Source: an uncultured Saprospiraceae bacterium (lineage in GTDB: Bacteria > Bacteroidota > Bacteroidia > Chitinophagales > Saprospiraceae). From it: a stretch of DNA of 64,000 bases. Shown here in pieces: positions 36,749-45,790 of the stretch. The notes beneath the pieces were generated by a model. It ran no database searches, was not told where the DNA came from, and saw only the letters and a program-made list of their open reading frames with translations. Numbering within the stretch: position 1 is the stretch's first letter; every line of letters starts with the position of its first letter. Position numbers and translations under genes: made by a program. The stretch spans positions 1 through 64,000 of the forward strand of contig CALJPQ010000002.1 of NCBI GenBank assembly GCA_937980645.1, in the 5' to 3' direction.

Positions 36749-36778
36749 TTGGTGCATGTTAAAAAGCCCGTACTTTTG
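36749..36778 (+). promoter_or_regulatory. promoter of topA copy 2
   Basis: TTG (36749-36751), exactly 19 bases, TACTTTTG (36771-36778), then 8 bases to the ATG. The 14-base stretch around the -7 box (aaaaagcccgtactttt) is identical to copy 1. Confidence 0.75.
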
Positions 36779-36786
36779 CCCCACTT

Positions 36787-39333
36787 ATGGGCAAAAAACT
36801 CCTCATCGTAGAGTCGCCGGCAAAGGCAAAAACCATTGGGAAATACTTGGGCGCCGATTTCATCGTCAAGTCTTCCTACGGGCATATTCGCGACTTAGAA
36901 AAAAGCAACGACTTGGGCGTGGACGTTGAAAACGGCTACAAGCCCCATTACGTCATTCCCCCAGACAAGCAAAAGACCGTCAAAGAGTTGCGCGAAGCAG
37001 CGCGCCAGACCGAAGAGGTATGGCTGGCCACCGACGAAGACCGCGAGGGCGAAGCCATTTCGTGGCATCTATGTGAGGTATTAGGCTTAGACCCGCAACA
37101 GGCTAAGCGCATTGTATTTCATGAAATTACCCGGCCAGCCATCCAGCAGGCCGTCCAAAACCCGCGCCGCGTTGACCTCAACTTAGTCAATGCTCAGCAG
37201 GCACGTCGGGTGCTCGACCGCCTGGTAGGCTGGGAGCTATCGGGCCTGTTGTGGAAAAAAATCAAAGGCCAGCTCTCCGCCGGGCGCGTCCAGTCGGTGG
37301 CCGTCAAGCTCATCGTAGAACGCGAACGCGAAATCCAGCGCTTCCAGTCGGAGGCCTACTTCCGCATTACGGCAGACTTTCTGGCGCCCAACGCGCAGGG
37401 TAAAATGGTCAGCTTCCGGGCCGAGAGCGACGAACGCCCCGCCGACGCTGCCAGCGCAGAGGCCTTCCTGAAAAAATGCGTCGGCGCTACCTATACCGTC
37501 CGTGACATCCAGGTGCGACCCACACGCCGCCGCCCAGCATCACCATTCACCACCTCCACACTTCAGCAAGAGGCCAGCCGAAAACTCGGCTTCTCCGTCA
37601 GCCGAACCATGTCCGTAGCGCAAAGCCTTTACGAACAGGGCTTTATCACCTATATGCGCACGGACTCCACCAACCTCAGCGAACTGGCCCTGCAGGCCAT
37701 CGGCGACGAAATCACCAAGCAATTCGGGAGCCAATACCACCAATTGCGTCGCTATAAAACCAAAAATGCCTCCGCGCAGGAAGCCCACGAGGCCATCCGC
37801 CCAACCTATATCGAAAACCCAACCGCCGGCACCACCCGCGACGAGCAGCGCCTGTACGAACTCATCTGGAAACGCACCCTGGCCTCCCAAATGGCCGATG
37901 CCGAACTGGAAAAAACCACCGTGGACATCGCCATCAGCACCCATCCCGACGCCCGCCTCATCGCTGAAGGCGAAGTGCTCAAATTCGACGGCTTCCTCAA
38001 ACTCTATATCGAAAGCACCGACGAAGACGAAGAGCAGACCCAGGGTATCCTGCCGCCCCTGACCATCAGCCAAACACTTACCTTAGACAACCTCACCGCC
38101 ACCGAGCGCTTCACCCGCCCGCCCGCCCGTTATACTGAAGCTGCTTTAGTGAAAAAATTGGAAGAACTCGGCATCGGACGCCCCTCCACTTACGCGCCTA
38201 CCATCAGCAAAATCATGGAGGCCAACCGAGGCTACGTCGTCAAAGACAGCCGCCCAGGCGAAATGCGCAAGTACCAGATGCTCATCCTGAAGGACAATAC
38301 CATCCAGAAAACCACCGCAAAAGAAACCTTTGGCGCCACCAAAAACGTGCTCTATCCCACCGATATGGGCATGATCGTGTGCGACTTCCTCAACACCCAC
38401 TTCCAAAAAATCATGGATTACGGCTTCACAGCCCAAATCGAACAGCAATTCGATGACATCGCCGAGGGCAAAAAGGAATGGACGAAAACCATTGACGACT
38501 TCTACCGGCCCTTCCACGAAGACGTCTTGAGAACACTCAAAGTGGCCGGGCGCGCCAGCGGCGAGCGTATCCTGGGCAAAGACCCTAAAACCAACCGTAC
38601 CGTCCTGGTGCGCATGAGCAGTTTAGGCAAACCGGTGGTGCAAATAGGCACCGGCGACGAACTGGCCAAAGGCGAAAAACCGCGCTATGCCAACCTCAAG
38701 CCCGGCGCCTCCCTCGAAACCGTTACGCTCCGAGAAGCCTTAGCCAGCTTCGACTTGCCGCGCACCATCGGCGCATACGAAGGCAAGGAAGTCAGCGCCA
38801 ACATCGGCCGCTACGGCCCTTACGTCAAATGGGGAGACCTGTCCGTCTCTTTACCGAAAAACGAAGACCTCTTCGGCGTTACGCTGGAGCGCGCCATCGA
38901 ACTTATCCGGAGCAAACAGGCCACCGACGCGCCCATCGGGTACTACCAAAATCAGCCCATCACTAAAGGCAAAGGGCGCTTTGGGCTCTTCATCAAATGG
39001 GCCGACCTGTACGTAACCGTACCGCCGCGTATCCCCTTCGACACCCTCACCGAACAGCAGGCCATCGGCCTGATTGAGGCGAAAATTGCAAAAGAAGCTA
39101 ATCGCTTCATCCAACACTGGCCTGAAGAAAACATCAGCATCGAAAACGGCCGCTGGGGGCCGTTCATTCGCGCCGGCAAACAGGCTATCAAATTACCCCT
39201 CGTCAACGGCATGCGCATGACCGCTGAACAAGCTAAGAGACTTACCTTAGAAGAGGTGAAAACCATCGTTGCCCAAGCTGGGCAGCAACAGGAAGGAGCA
39301 AAAAAGAATAAAAAAAAGAACCCTGTCTCCTAA
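36787..39333 (+). CDS. topA: type IA DNA topoisomerase I, copy 2
   Basis: 848 residues, colinear with copy 1: TOPRIM (KKLLIVESPAKAKTIGKYLG, TDEDREGEAISWHL), active-site Tyr289 in GFITYMRTDSTNLS, and three C-terminal repeats (GRYGPYVKWGD, GRFGLFIKWAD, GRWGPFIRAGK). All catalytic residues are kept, so it should relax negative supercoils like copy 1. Differences cluster in the C-terminal third, the part that contacts single-stranded DNA or partner proteins, and include GPFIKWGD changed to GLFIKWAD in the second repeat. The Lys-rich tail (KKNKKKNPVS) also differs. Two chromosomal topA genes this close together are unusual. Confidence 0.97.
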   Translation: MGKKLLIVESPAKAKTIGKYLGADFIVKSSYGHIRDLEKSNDLGVDVENGYKPHYVIPPDKQKTVKELREAARQTEEVWLATDEDREGEAISWHLCEVLGLDPQQAKRIVFHEITRPAIQQAVQNPRRVDLNLVNAQQARRVLDRLVGWELSGLLWKKIKGQLSAGRVQSVAVKLIVEREREIQRFQSEAYFRITADFLAPNAQGKMVSFRAESDERPADAASAEAFLKKCVGATYTVRDIQVRPTRRRPASPFTTSTLQQEASRKLGFSVSRTMSVAQSLYEQGFITYMRTDSTNLSELALQAIGDEITKQFGSQYHQLRRYKTKNASAQEAHEAIRPTYIENPTAGTTRDEQRLYELIWKRTLASQMADAELEKTTVDIAISTHPDARLIAEGEVLKFDGFLKLYIESTDEDEEQTQGILPPLTISQTLTLDNLTATERFTRPPARYTEAALVKKLEELGIGRPSTYAPTISKIMEANRGYVVKDSRPGEMRKYQMLILKDNTIQKTTAKETFGATKNVLYPTDMGMIVCDFLNTHFQKIMDYGFTAQIEQQFDDIAEGKKEWTKTIDDFYRPFHEDVLRTLKVAGRASGERILGKDPKTNRTVLVRMSSLGKPVVQIGTGDELAKGEKPRYANLKPGASLETVTLREALASFDLPRTIGAYEGKEVSANIGRYGPYVKWGDLSVSLPKNEDLFGVTLERAIELIRSKQATDAPIGYYQNQPITKGKGRFGLFIKWADLYVTVPPRIPFDTLTEQQAIGLIEAKIAKEANRFIQHWPEENISIENGRWGPFIRAGKQAIKLPLVNGMRMTAEQAKRLTLEEVKTIVAQAGQQQEGAKKNKKKNPVS

Positions 39334-39349
39334 TAATTGCTCTGCATGC

Positions 39350-39991
39350 CTATACCTCCAAATCATCAAATTCGTAAATAGGATGATCTAAGTGCGAGCC
39401 AGGCTGAATCTCTATCAAGGGGCGGATGATGCCATCGGCCAACTCATAGACCCATCCGTGTAGAGTCGGAGAATTACGCTTTTTCCAGGCCCGCTGCACA
39501 ATAGACGTATCGCCCAAGTGGTACACTTGCTCAATAATGTTGAGCTCAATAAGACGGTTCAGGCGTTGCATTTCGTCTTTAATCGCATCCAGCTCTTTCT
39601 GATGAAATCGATAGACGTCTTTAATGTGCCGCAGCCACTTATTGATGAGGCCATAATGGTGGCGCGTCATGGCCGCCTTTACGCCCCCGCATCCGTAATG
39701 ACCGCATACAATGACGTGTTTCACCTCCAACACTTCCACGGCGTACTGAAGCACACTGAGCAGATTCATGTCGGTATGAATGACCAGATTGGCCACATTG
39801 CGATGGATAAAAATCTCCCCCGGTTTCGTTTGCGTGATCTGGTCAGGCGGCACGCGGCTATCCGAACAACCAATCCACAAATAATCCGGGCGCTGAATGT
39901 GCACTAAACGCTGGAAAAACTCCGGGTCCTTTTCAACCATTTCCTTCGCCCAATTCCGGTTGGCATCCAGTAGTCTTGAAATCTGTTGCAT
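39350..39991 (-). CDS. can: beta-class carbonic anhydrase, copy 2
   Basis: 213 residues. Cys42/Asp44/Arg46 (GCSDSR) and His98/Cys101 (CGHYGCGG) are retained, so zinc binding and catalysis should be intact. Relative to copy 1 the helices at the N-terminus and around residues 125-165 differ most (for example FHQKELDAIKDEMQRLNRL), while the active-site strand region is nearly unchanged. It is convergent with topA copy 2, separated by 16 bases. Upstream (39992-40273) lie a weak TACCTTCG box, repeat copy d, and the tRNA promoter. Confidence 0.96.
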   Translation of the reverse strand: MQQISRLLDANRNWAKEMVEKDPEFFQRLVHIQRPDYLWIGCSDSRVPPDQITQTKPGEIFIHRNVANLVIHTDMNLLSVLQYAVEVLEVKHVIVCGHYGCGGVKAAMTRHHYGLINKWLRHIKDVYRFHQKELDAIKDEMQRLNRLIELNIIEQVYHLGDTSIVQRAWKKRNSPTLHGWVYELADGIIRPLIEIQPGSHLDHPIYEFDDLEV

Positions 39992-40120
39992 AAGGCAGCT
40001 GTGCTGGTAAAATGTTGTGAAAAACCCAAATCAACCCTACCCGAAAGAGTCTCAGGTAAACCACAGCGAAGGTATAGCGCTATTGGCCAGCATCGCCCAA
40101 ATGCGCCCTCTTTATTTTTA

Positions 40121-40139
40121 ACTGACCTTAAGCCAGGCT
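40121..40139 (-). repeat. short repeat, copy d
   Basis: ACTGACCTTAAGCCAGGCT, matching copy b (35658-35676) at 17 of 19 positions in the same orientation. Copies b and d bracket the second DUF6794-topA-can block. Confidence 0.55.
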
Positions 40140-40230
40140 TCTGCCTGCTGGAAGAGGCGCCCACTTGAGGTGTGTTGTCTGTCAGAAGGTCTGATGTGAA
40201 ATAGACCTCGCCAAAAAAGATTAAAAAATC

Positions 40231-40262
40231 TTGCACAGATTTTTTTCATGACTGTATCTTTG
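40231..40262 (+). promoter_or_regulatory. promoter of the initiator tRNA gene
   Basis: TTG (40231-40233), 21-base spacer, TATCTTTG (40255-40262), 11 bases before the mature tRNA 5' end. Confidence 0.65.
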
Positions 40263-40273
40263 TCGCCCGATAT

Positions 40274-40349
<76 letters not shown>

Positions 40350-40351
40350 AG

Positions 40352-40380
40352 AAAAGCCTCGCCATGACGGCGGGGCTTTT
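40352..40380. terminator. bidirectional terminator after the tRNA
   Basis: AAAAGCCTCGCC / GGCGGGGCTTTT, a 12-bp stem with one G-T wobble and a 5-base loop, then TTCGTTTT. It serves the tRNA and, on the other strand, the glycosylasparaginase gene ending at 40478. Confidence 0.85.
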
Positions 40381-40477
40381 TCGTTTTAACCAATCAATTA
40401 CCGGTTTTGGCTTTCTGAAAAGGCATGCCGCGGCTCCTGTGTACATTGGCGGTTGTGCTTTAGCGTCTGGGGGCGCG

Positions 40478-41470
40478 TTAGCGAGCGAAGAGGCTGGCCG
40501 CCTCGAATACAAGGTTTTGTTCTGCCTGGAAGAGGGCGTAGTTGAAGCCCGGCTGCAGGCTAAAAGCGCCGTGTCGTCCGCGGCGGTCGAGAGCGACGAA
40601 GCCTACCTGGTTTTCGCGAGCCTGTTGCGGGTATTTCTGAGCGATGCGGCGGATAGCTTTTTCCACGGCTTTTTGTGGGTGTTTGCCGCGGCGCATTTCT
40701 TCGACGATAAGGAAGCTTCCTAGTGTTTTGAGCACCAGTTCGCCCAGTCCGGTAGCGGCGGCGGCGCCCACCTCGTTGTCCACGAACATGCCGGCGCCGA
40801 TGATGGGGCTATCGCCCACGCGCCCGCGCATCTTGAAGGCCATGCCACTGGTTGAGCACGCCCCCGACAGGCGGCGCTGCGCGTCTACGGCGACGATGCC
40901 AATGGTGTCGTGCCGCTCGCTGTTGATGACGGGCCGGTACTCCGATTTTACCTTCCAGGCTTCCCAGGCGCGGCGGGCTTCTTCGGTCAGCAGGTTTTCT
41001 TTCGGGAAGCCCTCGCTGAGTGCAAACTCCAGGGCGCCATCGCCCGAAAGGATGACGTGCGGCGTTTTTTCCATTACGCGGCGCGCTACGCTGACGGGGT
41101 GTTTGATGTGCTGCAGGTAAGTGACGGAGCCAGCGTTGCCGAATTCGTCCATGATGCAGGCATCGAGGGTAACGTTGCCGTCGCGATCGGGCAAGCCGCC
41201 GTAGCCGACGCTGGTGTCGTTAGGGTCAGCCTCAGCCACCCGCGCGCCGGCCTCTACGGCATCCAGAGCGCGCCCGCCGGCAGAGAGGATCTGCCAGGCG
41301 GCAGCAGTTGCTTTGCGGTTGTCCCAGGTGGCGATAACGGCAGGCCAGCGGGTGCTGCCGCCCACTACGTCATCCGGAAAAGGTAGCCATTGGCGCCATA
41401 ATTCAATGCCGGCAAGCATACCAGTGCCGGCCAACAGAGTGTTTTTCAGAAACAAACGCCGAGACGGCAT
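40478..41470 (-). CDS. N4-(beta-N-acetylglucosaminyl)-L-asparaginase, Tat-exported
   Basis: 330 residues from ATG 41470; an earlier in-frame start at 41515 would bury the export signal. The N-terminus MPSRRLFLKNTLLAGTGMLA has the twin-arginine motif SRRLFLK. Body of an Ntn hydrolase: DPNDTSVGYGGLPDRDGNV, DACIMD, and the autocleavage site RHDTIGIVAVD, where Thr becomes the N-terminal nucleophile. GDSPIIGAGMFVDNEVGAA and TGLGELVLK follow. Enzymes of this type hydrolyse the GlcNAc-Asn bond of N-glycoprotein fragments in the periplasm, as in the flavobacterial enzyme. It is monocistronic. Confidence 0.92.
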   Translation of the reverse strand: MPSRRLFLKNTLLAGTGMLAGIELWRQWLPFPDDVVGGSTRWPAVIATWDNRKATAAAWQILSAGGRALDAVEAGARVAEADPNDTSVGYGGLPDRDGNVTLDACIMDEFGNAGSVTYLQHIKHPVSVARRVMEKTPHVILSGDGALEFALSEGFPKENLLTEEARRAWEAWKVKSEYRPVINSERHDTIGIVAVDAQRRLSGACSTSGMAFKMRGRVGDSPIIGAGMFVDNEVGAAAATGLGELVLKTLGSFLIVEEMRRGKHPQKAVEKAIRRIAQKYPQQARENQVGFVALDRRGRHGAFSLQPGFNYALFQAEQNLVFEAASLFAR

Positions 41471-41722
41471 AAGCAGCAATGCGTTTTTGTGAATACTTTG
41501 TGTGCTATGAAGCACAGCAGCAAAGAAACACGCTCGAGGCGGAAGCCGCTAAAGTTTTTTCTCGAAAGAAAACACGGGCGTTCTGCTGCCGCAGAAAAGT
41601 CCGAAGGCCTCCGGCATTTCAGGATTTATGGAAAAAATACCCGTGCAGTTTTCGGATAAGATTTTACCTTCGGCGCTGAAGGCCTTTCTGCTCTGTAAAT
41701 ACTCCTCATCTCTTGCTCGCTT

Positions 41723-42484
41723 ATGTGTCTTCGTTGTGTTCGTTGGCTGGGAGTGCTCCTGTTGCTTAGTGCTTCGGCAACTGCCCAAACCGACATTCAG
41801 GTACTCGGCAGCACCGTACTGACCGCGCCCGACGGCTCTGAAGGGCCGGCGATCACCTACCTCATTCGCTTCCAGAACCCTCGGGCAGATACAGCCTATC
41901 ACGTGGTCGTGCGCGATACGCTCGACCCCCGGCTCGACGCTGCCACGCTGACGGTGCTCGCTGCCAGCCACCCATACCATATGGTAAAGGAGGCTAACCA
42001 GGTCGTGCGCTGGTATTTCGAGGATATTCGTTTGTCGCCTACCACACCAGGGAGCTCCGGCGCGGGCGGTTTTATCCTTTTCTCTGTGCGTTTGAGGCCC
42101 TTTGTAGCGCCCGGGCAAACCATTACCAACCACTCCTGCGTAACGTTCAACCACCAGACGACGCGCTGCACCAACCAGGCCATCGTGTGGGTAGAAAGCG
42201 CAGCCTCCAGTCTGACTCCTCAGACTGACGACGCTAACAGCGGGTGGCTCGTGGTGCCCAGCCCTAACTATGGCGTTTTCGAGGTACGCCCGTCAGCCCA
42301 ACGAGTCGAACTGGCGGGAAGTACCCCCGCCCAATGGTGGGTTACCGACCTCAGCGGGCGCACTGTATGGCAAGGCACAGGGCCGGCAAGCGCAGCACTG
42401 CCCAGACCCTCTCCGGGAATTTATCACCTCTGGGTCAGAGAGGCCGGGCAAATGTGGGTAAGGCCTTTCTTAGTGGTCAGATGA
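41723..42484 (+). CDS. type IX-secreted protein with DUF11-like domain
   Basis: 253 residues. Signal peptide to about ATAQ, then a single beta-sandwich domain (PAITYLIRFQNPRADTAYHVVVRDTLDP, VAPGQTITNHSCVTFN), as in the conserved repeat/DUF11-like domains of Bacteroidota adhesins. The C-terminal 75 residues form a type A sorting domain: VVPSPNYGVFEV, WWVTDLSGRTVWQG, SPGIYHLWVR. Export through SprA, encoded at 27.7-35.4 kb, is predicted. No catalytic motif. It is divergent from the glycosylasparaginase (252-base gap, where only a TACCTTCG-like box near 41666 is seen). Confidence 0.75.
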   Translation: MCLRCVRWLGVLLLLSASATAQTDIQVLGSTVLTAPDGSEGPAITYLIRFQNPRADTAYHVVVRDTLDPRLDAATLTVLAASHPYHMVKEANQVVRWYFEDIRLSPTTPGSSGAGGFILFSVRLRPFVAPGQTITNHSCVTFNHQTTRCTNQAIVWVESAASSLTPQTDDANSGWLVVPSPNYGVFEVRPSAQRVELAGSTPAQWWVTDLSGRTVWQGTGPASAALPRPSPGIYHLWVREAGQMWVRPFLVVR

Positions 42485-42539
42485 AGTGAAGTTGGGCTGA
42501 TTTGGCAACTGACCCTATGGAACATGGCAGCATTCGTGC

Positions 42540-44399
42540 TCATTGCCGCACAAACGACAGCGAATAATGCGCCTCCGACGTCGCCAGACTGACTCGATAG
42601 CGACCGGGCGGCAGCGGGCCGAAGCGCGCCGAAGGTATTGCAGTGAGGCCGGCTGGCAGGCGCATTTCGGTTTCGTAAATAATCTGTTGGTAAGCGTCGT
42701 ACAGGCGCAAGTAACCTCGAACGGGCGCGCTGGCCTCAATGTGAAGGCGGAACGCCCCGCGGTTGGGGTTAGGTTCTACGGCCAGCCGACATTCTACCGC
42801 ATGCTGCGGGTCAGGGTCTGGGTACAGCAGCGGCTGGTTGGAGGTCGCTATGCGGCAAGGGCGGGGCGTCAGCAGAGTGTCGTAAGCCTCAGAGGGAAGG
42901 TCGCCCTCCAGGCGGATTTGGATGGGCACGATGGGCTGGCGCACGCTGCGCTTCCATTGGCCGGCTATGAAAAAGATCGGCTGCCCTGCCTGGAGCAAAT
43001 AAGGCTGGTTGCCGCTGAGGCACAGCAGGCGTATTTCACCCGGTGTGGGGCTATGCCAGTCGCAGTAGTCGCCGTTGTCGCGGCGGACGGACGTCCAGCG
43101 CATTTCAGAGAGGTGCAGGAGCGTCGTGTCGTAGTGCAGGGTCATCTGCCAGCCGGCTAAGGCCTGGCTTTCTGTGGCAAATACGGGTATTTCGGCGCGG
43201 TTGCCCGCGTTGCCCATGCGAGCATAGGTACCCCAAGTAATGGGCGGGCCACCTGAAGGCGGCGACAACACATCGGCATTGACATCGCCTACTTTAAAGC
43301 CAATAAACGTCAGTCGGGCGGCACTATCGGAGGCGAAAGGCAGGCGGAAGTGGCTTATCTCAGCATTGCGGTTCAATTGCCCTGAGGAAGGTTCACCACA
43401 GGGCGTCCCTACGTCGGGCTGCAACACCTCCCAGGCAGTGGGCGTGGCACGTGCAGCCTCTGCCAGCATCTGAGGCCAGAAGCGCCAGGGTTCTGACCAT
43501 TCCCGATGGGGGGTGCCCAGCAGCATTCTGTACAGCGTGAGCGCATCGGACATCGTTACGGTACCGTTGTTGTCCATGTCGGCGGCCAGCAGGTGCAATC
43601 CGTCCTCTATGGGCCTGATGCCCTGAATGTGGTGTACGATAGCAATGACATCGGCGGTACTGATGCCGCGCAGGAGGGCATCCTGCTTGCTCAGGCGCAC
43701 GCCCTGCTCCTCGCCAGATAGCGAGCAGGCGCACACGTGGAGGGCTGAGTGCTCGCCGCTGTAGCCGCGTCGTTCGCAGTTCGGATGGTTGCGGCTCTCG
43801 CAGGGCGTCAGGTGGTACTCCCAGTGCGTCAGCGGTGAACCGTCAGCGGCGTAGTAGGCTGATATTTCCAGTAATCGCTGCTGAATGCAGGCCGTTGCAG
43901 CCAGCACTTGGGTGTCTAGCGGGCAGGTACCGCCGGCATCGGCACACGTCAGGCGCACCTCTTCCCATGTTTCAAAAGTCAGGCACCCCTGAGCAGGTGT
44001 TTCCCAGCGCAACTGAAGCAGCAGGGCAGTGTCTGCCGGTAACAATGGAAAGGGCTGCGTACTTTCCCACACTAAGCGAGTGCGATTTTTCACTTCTTCT
44101 AAATGAAAAGAGCCGAAACTACGCCCTGTATTGTCTGCCATGAGGGGGTGTAAGACGCCGTCCTGCTGCCAGCGCAGTGCCACGCGCAGATGTGCTATTC
44201 CCTGAGGCCTGGCCGAATGGGCGGTCAGCCGCAGCGCGATGTATTCCGGGCAGCTGTCTCCGCGGCTTTCCGTGCGGACGAGGGCACGTATGGAAACACC
44301 CGCATCCGTAGTATCGTACAAAGCCAGAGGGCTATTGCTCCAACCACAGCAGGGCAAAGAAAGGAGGAGTAGCCATTTGTACAAGTGTCTGAATTTCAT
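42540..44399 (-). CDS. type IX-secreted protein with dockerin-like and cohesin-like regions
   Basis: 619 residues from ATG 44399 (the frame runs to 44459; MKFRHLYKWLLLLSLPCCGWS is the signal peptide). The middle has a dockerin-like calcium region with the second loop clear, DMDNNGTVTMSDALTLYRML, then FKVGDVNADV. After it, GNRAEIPVFATESQALAGWQMTLHYD reads like a cohesin or cell-adhesion beta-sandwich. The end is a type IX sorting domain (VEPNPNRGAFRLHI, GYLRLYDAYQQIIYE, PPGRYRVSL). It lies 25 bases behind the acyltransferase gene on the same strand, a likely operon. A surface-attached structural or binding role is inferred. Confidence 0.75.
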   Translation of the reverse strand: MKFRHLYKWLLLLSLPCCGWSNSPLALYDTTDAGVSIRALVRTESRGDSCPEYIALRLTAHSARPQGIAHLRVALRWQQDGVLHPLMADNTGRSFGSFHLEEVKNRTRLVWESTQPFPLLPADTALLLQLRWETPAQGCLTFETWEEVRLTCADAGGTCPLDTQVLAATACIQQRLLEISAYYAADGSPLTHWEYHLTPCESRNHPNCERRGYSGEHSALHVCACSLSGEEQGVRLSKQDALLRGISTADVIAIVHHIQGIRPIEDGLHLLAADMDNNGTVTMSDALTLYRMLLGTPHREWSEPWRFWPQMLAEAARATPTAWEVLQPDVGTPCGEPSSGQLNRNAEISHFRLPFASDSAARLTFIGFKVGDVNADVLSPPSGGPPITWGTYARMGNAGNRAEIPVFATESQALAGWQMTLHYDTTLLHLSEMRWTSVRRDNGDYCDWHSPTPGEIRLLCLSGNQPYLLQAGQPIFFIAGQWKRSVRQPIVPIQIRLEGDLPSEAYDTLLTPRPCRIATSNQPLLYPDPDPQHAVECRLAVEPNPNRGAFRLHIEASAPVRGYLRLYDAYQQIIYETEMRLPAGLTAIPSARFGPLPPGRYRVSLATSEAHYSLSFVRQ

Positions 44400-44424
44400 G
44401 GAACTCTGTGTTGCCTCTAAACCA

Positions 44425-45552
44425 TTATTGCTTCCAGGCTTCCTCTCGCGACGCCGCACTTTTCACTCGCGCGTAACGCCCTTTGAGGCGCAGGAACGGC
44501 TTTTCCCAATACTGGTACGAAAGGTGTGCTGCGAGCAAGGTGCCTCCGGTGCACAGGGCATACACCAAGACGTAGTGGAGCGCATTGCTGGCCGGTAGCC
44601 AACCATTAAACACCCAACCGAGCGAAAAGATGACCAAAGGGTGAATGACGTAGATGCCGTAGGAGATTTTACCCAGATAGTCCATCACCGGCGTGTCTAA
44701 GTTGAGCAAGCCTTTGCCCTGTGCCTGACCGATAATAAGCGCTGTGCTCAGGCAGGCCATCACCTCGTGGTTGATGATGTTGGCTAAGTGAAAACGATTG
44801 ACCGCCGCCAGCGCCACCACCAACCAGCCCAGCGCCTGTACGCTCCAATGCGTCGCCAGGCGAATGAACCACTGCCGCTGATGAAAATACAGGTACGCCC
44901 CCATGGCACCAATCATCATGCAGCTGAAGCGGTTGACGTCCACGGCCGTGTGGAAGACAGAGCTGGTAAAGACATAAAAGCCCACGACTTTAAGCGCCAT
45001 AAATGCTGCCAACAGTACCGCCGTAGCCGCAAACAGGCGGCGATGAAACGCCTTGACGAACACTGGCCAGAACAGATAGAACTGCTCCTCCACCCCCAGC
45101 GACCAGTAGTGGCCCAGCAGGTCGCTGCGCAGCTGGAACGACTTGGGCACGTTGGGCGCAAAGAAGAAATAGAACAGATCGCTGATGGACTCGTGTGGCA
45201 CCTGGCCGATGCGGCTGACAATGAGGGCAACAATGAGGTAAATGTAGTACAGCGGCCAGATGCGCAAGATGCGGCGGATGTAGAAATTTTTAATGCTGAT
45301 GGGCTGAATGGCCTGTTCGGCCAGCAGCAGGTAAGTGATGAGGAAGCCGCTCAGGGCGAAGAAGATGGTTACGCCAAAAACGGCCAGGTCAATACCCTTA
45401 GGGTTGCCGTTGGGCATTCGGCCAATGAGGTATGGGCTTAGCCCAAAGCGGTTCAGGTAAACCGTAATGTGCAGGGCCACCACCGCCAGGGCAGCAATGG
45501 CGCGGATGCCGTTGAGGCCCGGGAAAAAAATGGGTTGTTTAGCGCTGGACAT
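44425..45552 (-). CDS. acyltransferase-3 family membrane protein
   Basis: 375 residues from ATG 45552. About ten hydrophobic segments. The N-terminal motif LNGIRAIAALAVVALHI includes the conserved Arg and His of the family; FFALSGFLITYLL and YIRRILRIWPLYYIYL follow, and SLGVEEQFYLFWPVF is a further hallmark. Members transfer acetyl or other acyl groups to sugars of surface polysaccharides or LPS at the inner membrane. Substrate unknown. It is co-oriented with the type IX cargo gene 25 bases downstream, and divergent from the M16 peptidase gene (238-base gap with no promoter box I can support). Confidence 0.9.
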   Translation of the reverse strand: MSSAKQPIFFPGLNGIRAIAALAVVALHITVYLNRFGLSPYLIGRMPNGNPKGIDLAVFGVTIFFALSGFLITYLLLAEQAIQPISIKNFYIRRILRIWPLYYIYLIVALIVSRIGQVPHESISDLFYFFFAPNVPKSFQLRSDLLGHYWSLGVEEQFYLFWPVFVKAFHRRLFAATAVLLAAFMALKVVGFYVFTSSVFHTAVDVNRFSCMMIGAMGAYLYFHQRQWFIRLATHWSVQALGWLVVALAAVNRFHLANIINHEVMACLSTALIIGQAQGKGLLNLDTPVMDYLGKISYGIYVIHPLVIFSLGWVFNGWLPASNALHYVLVYALCTGGTLLAAHLSYQYWEKPFLRLKGRYARVKSAASREEAWKQ

Positions 45553-45790
45553 GCGGATGCAGATTGAGACAGTCACTCATCAAGTAAATTCTTTGCCCCA
45601 TGCTCAGCCTGAAAGCTTCGGTGCTGGAGCGCTCTTGCAAATAAGATGCCCACTGGTCGAAAAAATGCAACTTCCCACCCTGAAAATGGTCTTTTCCCGT
45701 CCGAACAGGCAGATGAAATGGCAGAAGCGTCGTAACCTTACGGCGAAAGCGATTTTCCGCATCCTGTTCTTTCATCCAATCACTGCAATT

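Noticed and set aside
42509..42522. Possible fifth copy of the short repeat (ACTGACCCTATGG)
   Set aside because: Only a partial match to the ACTGACCTTACGC core; could be chance.
45467..45790. N-terminal extension of the M16 peptidase
   Set aside because: The 108 extra codons run antisense through the acyltransferase start, and a clean signal peptide begins at 45791.
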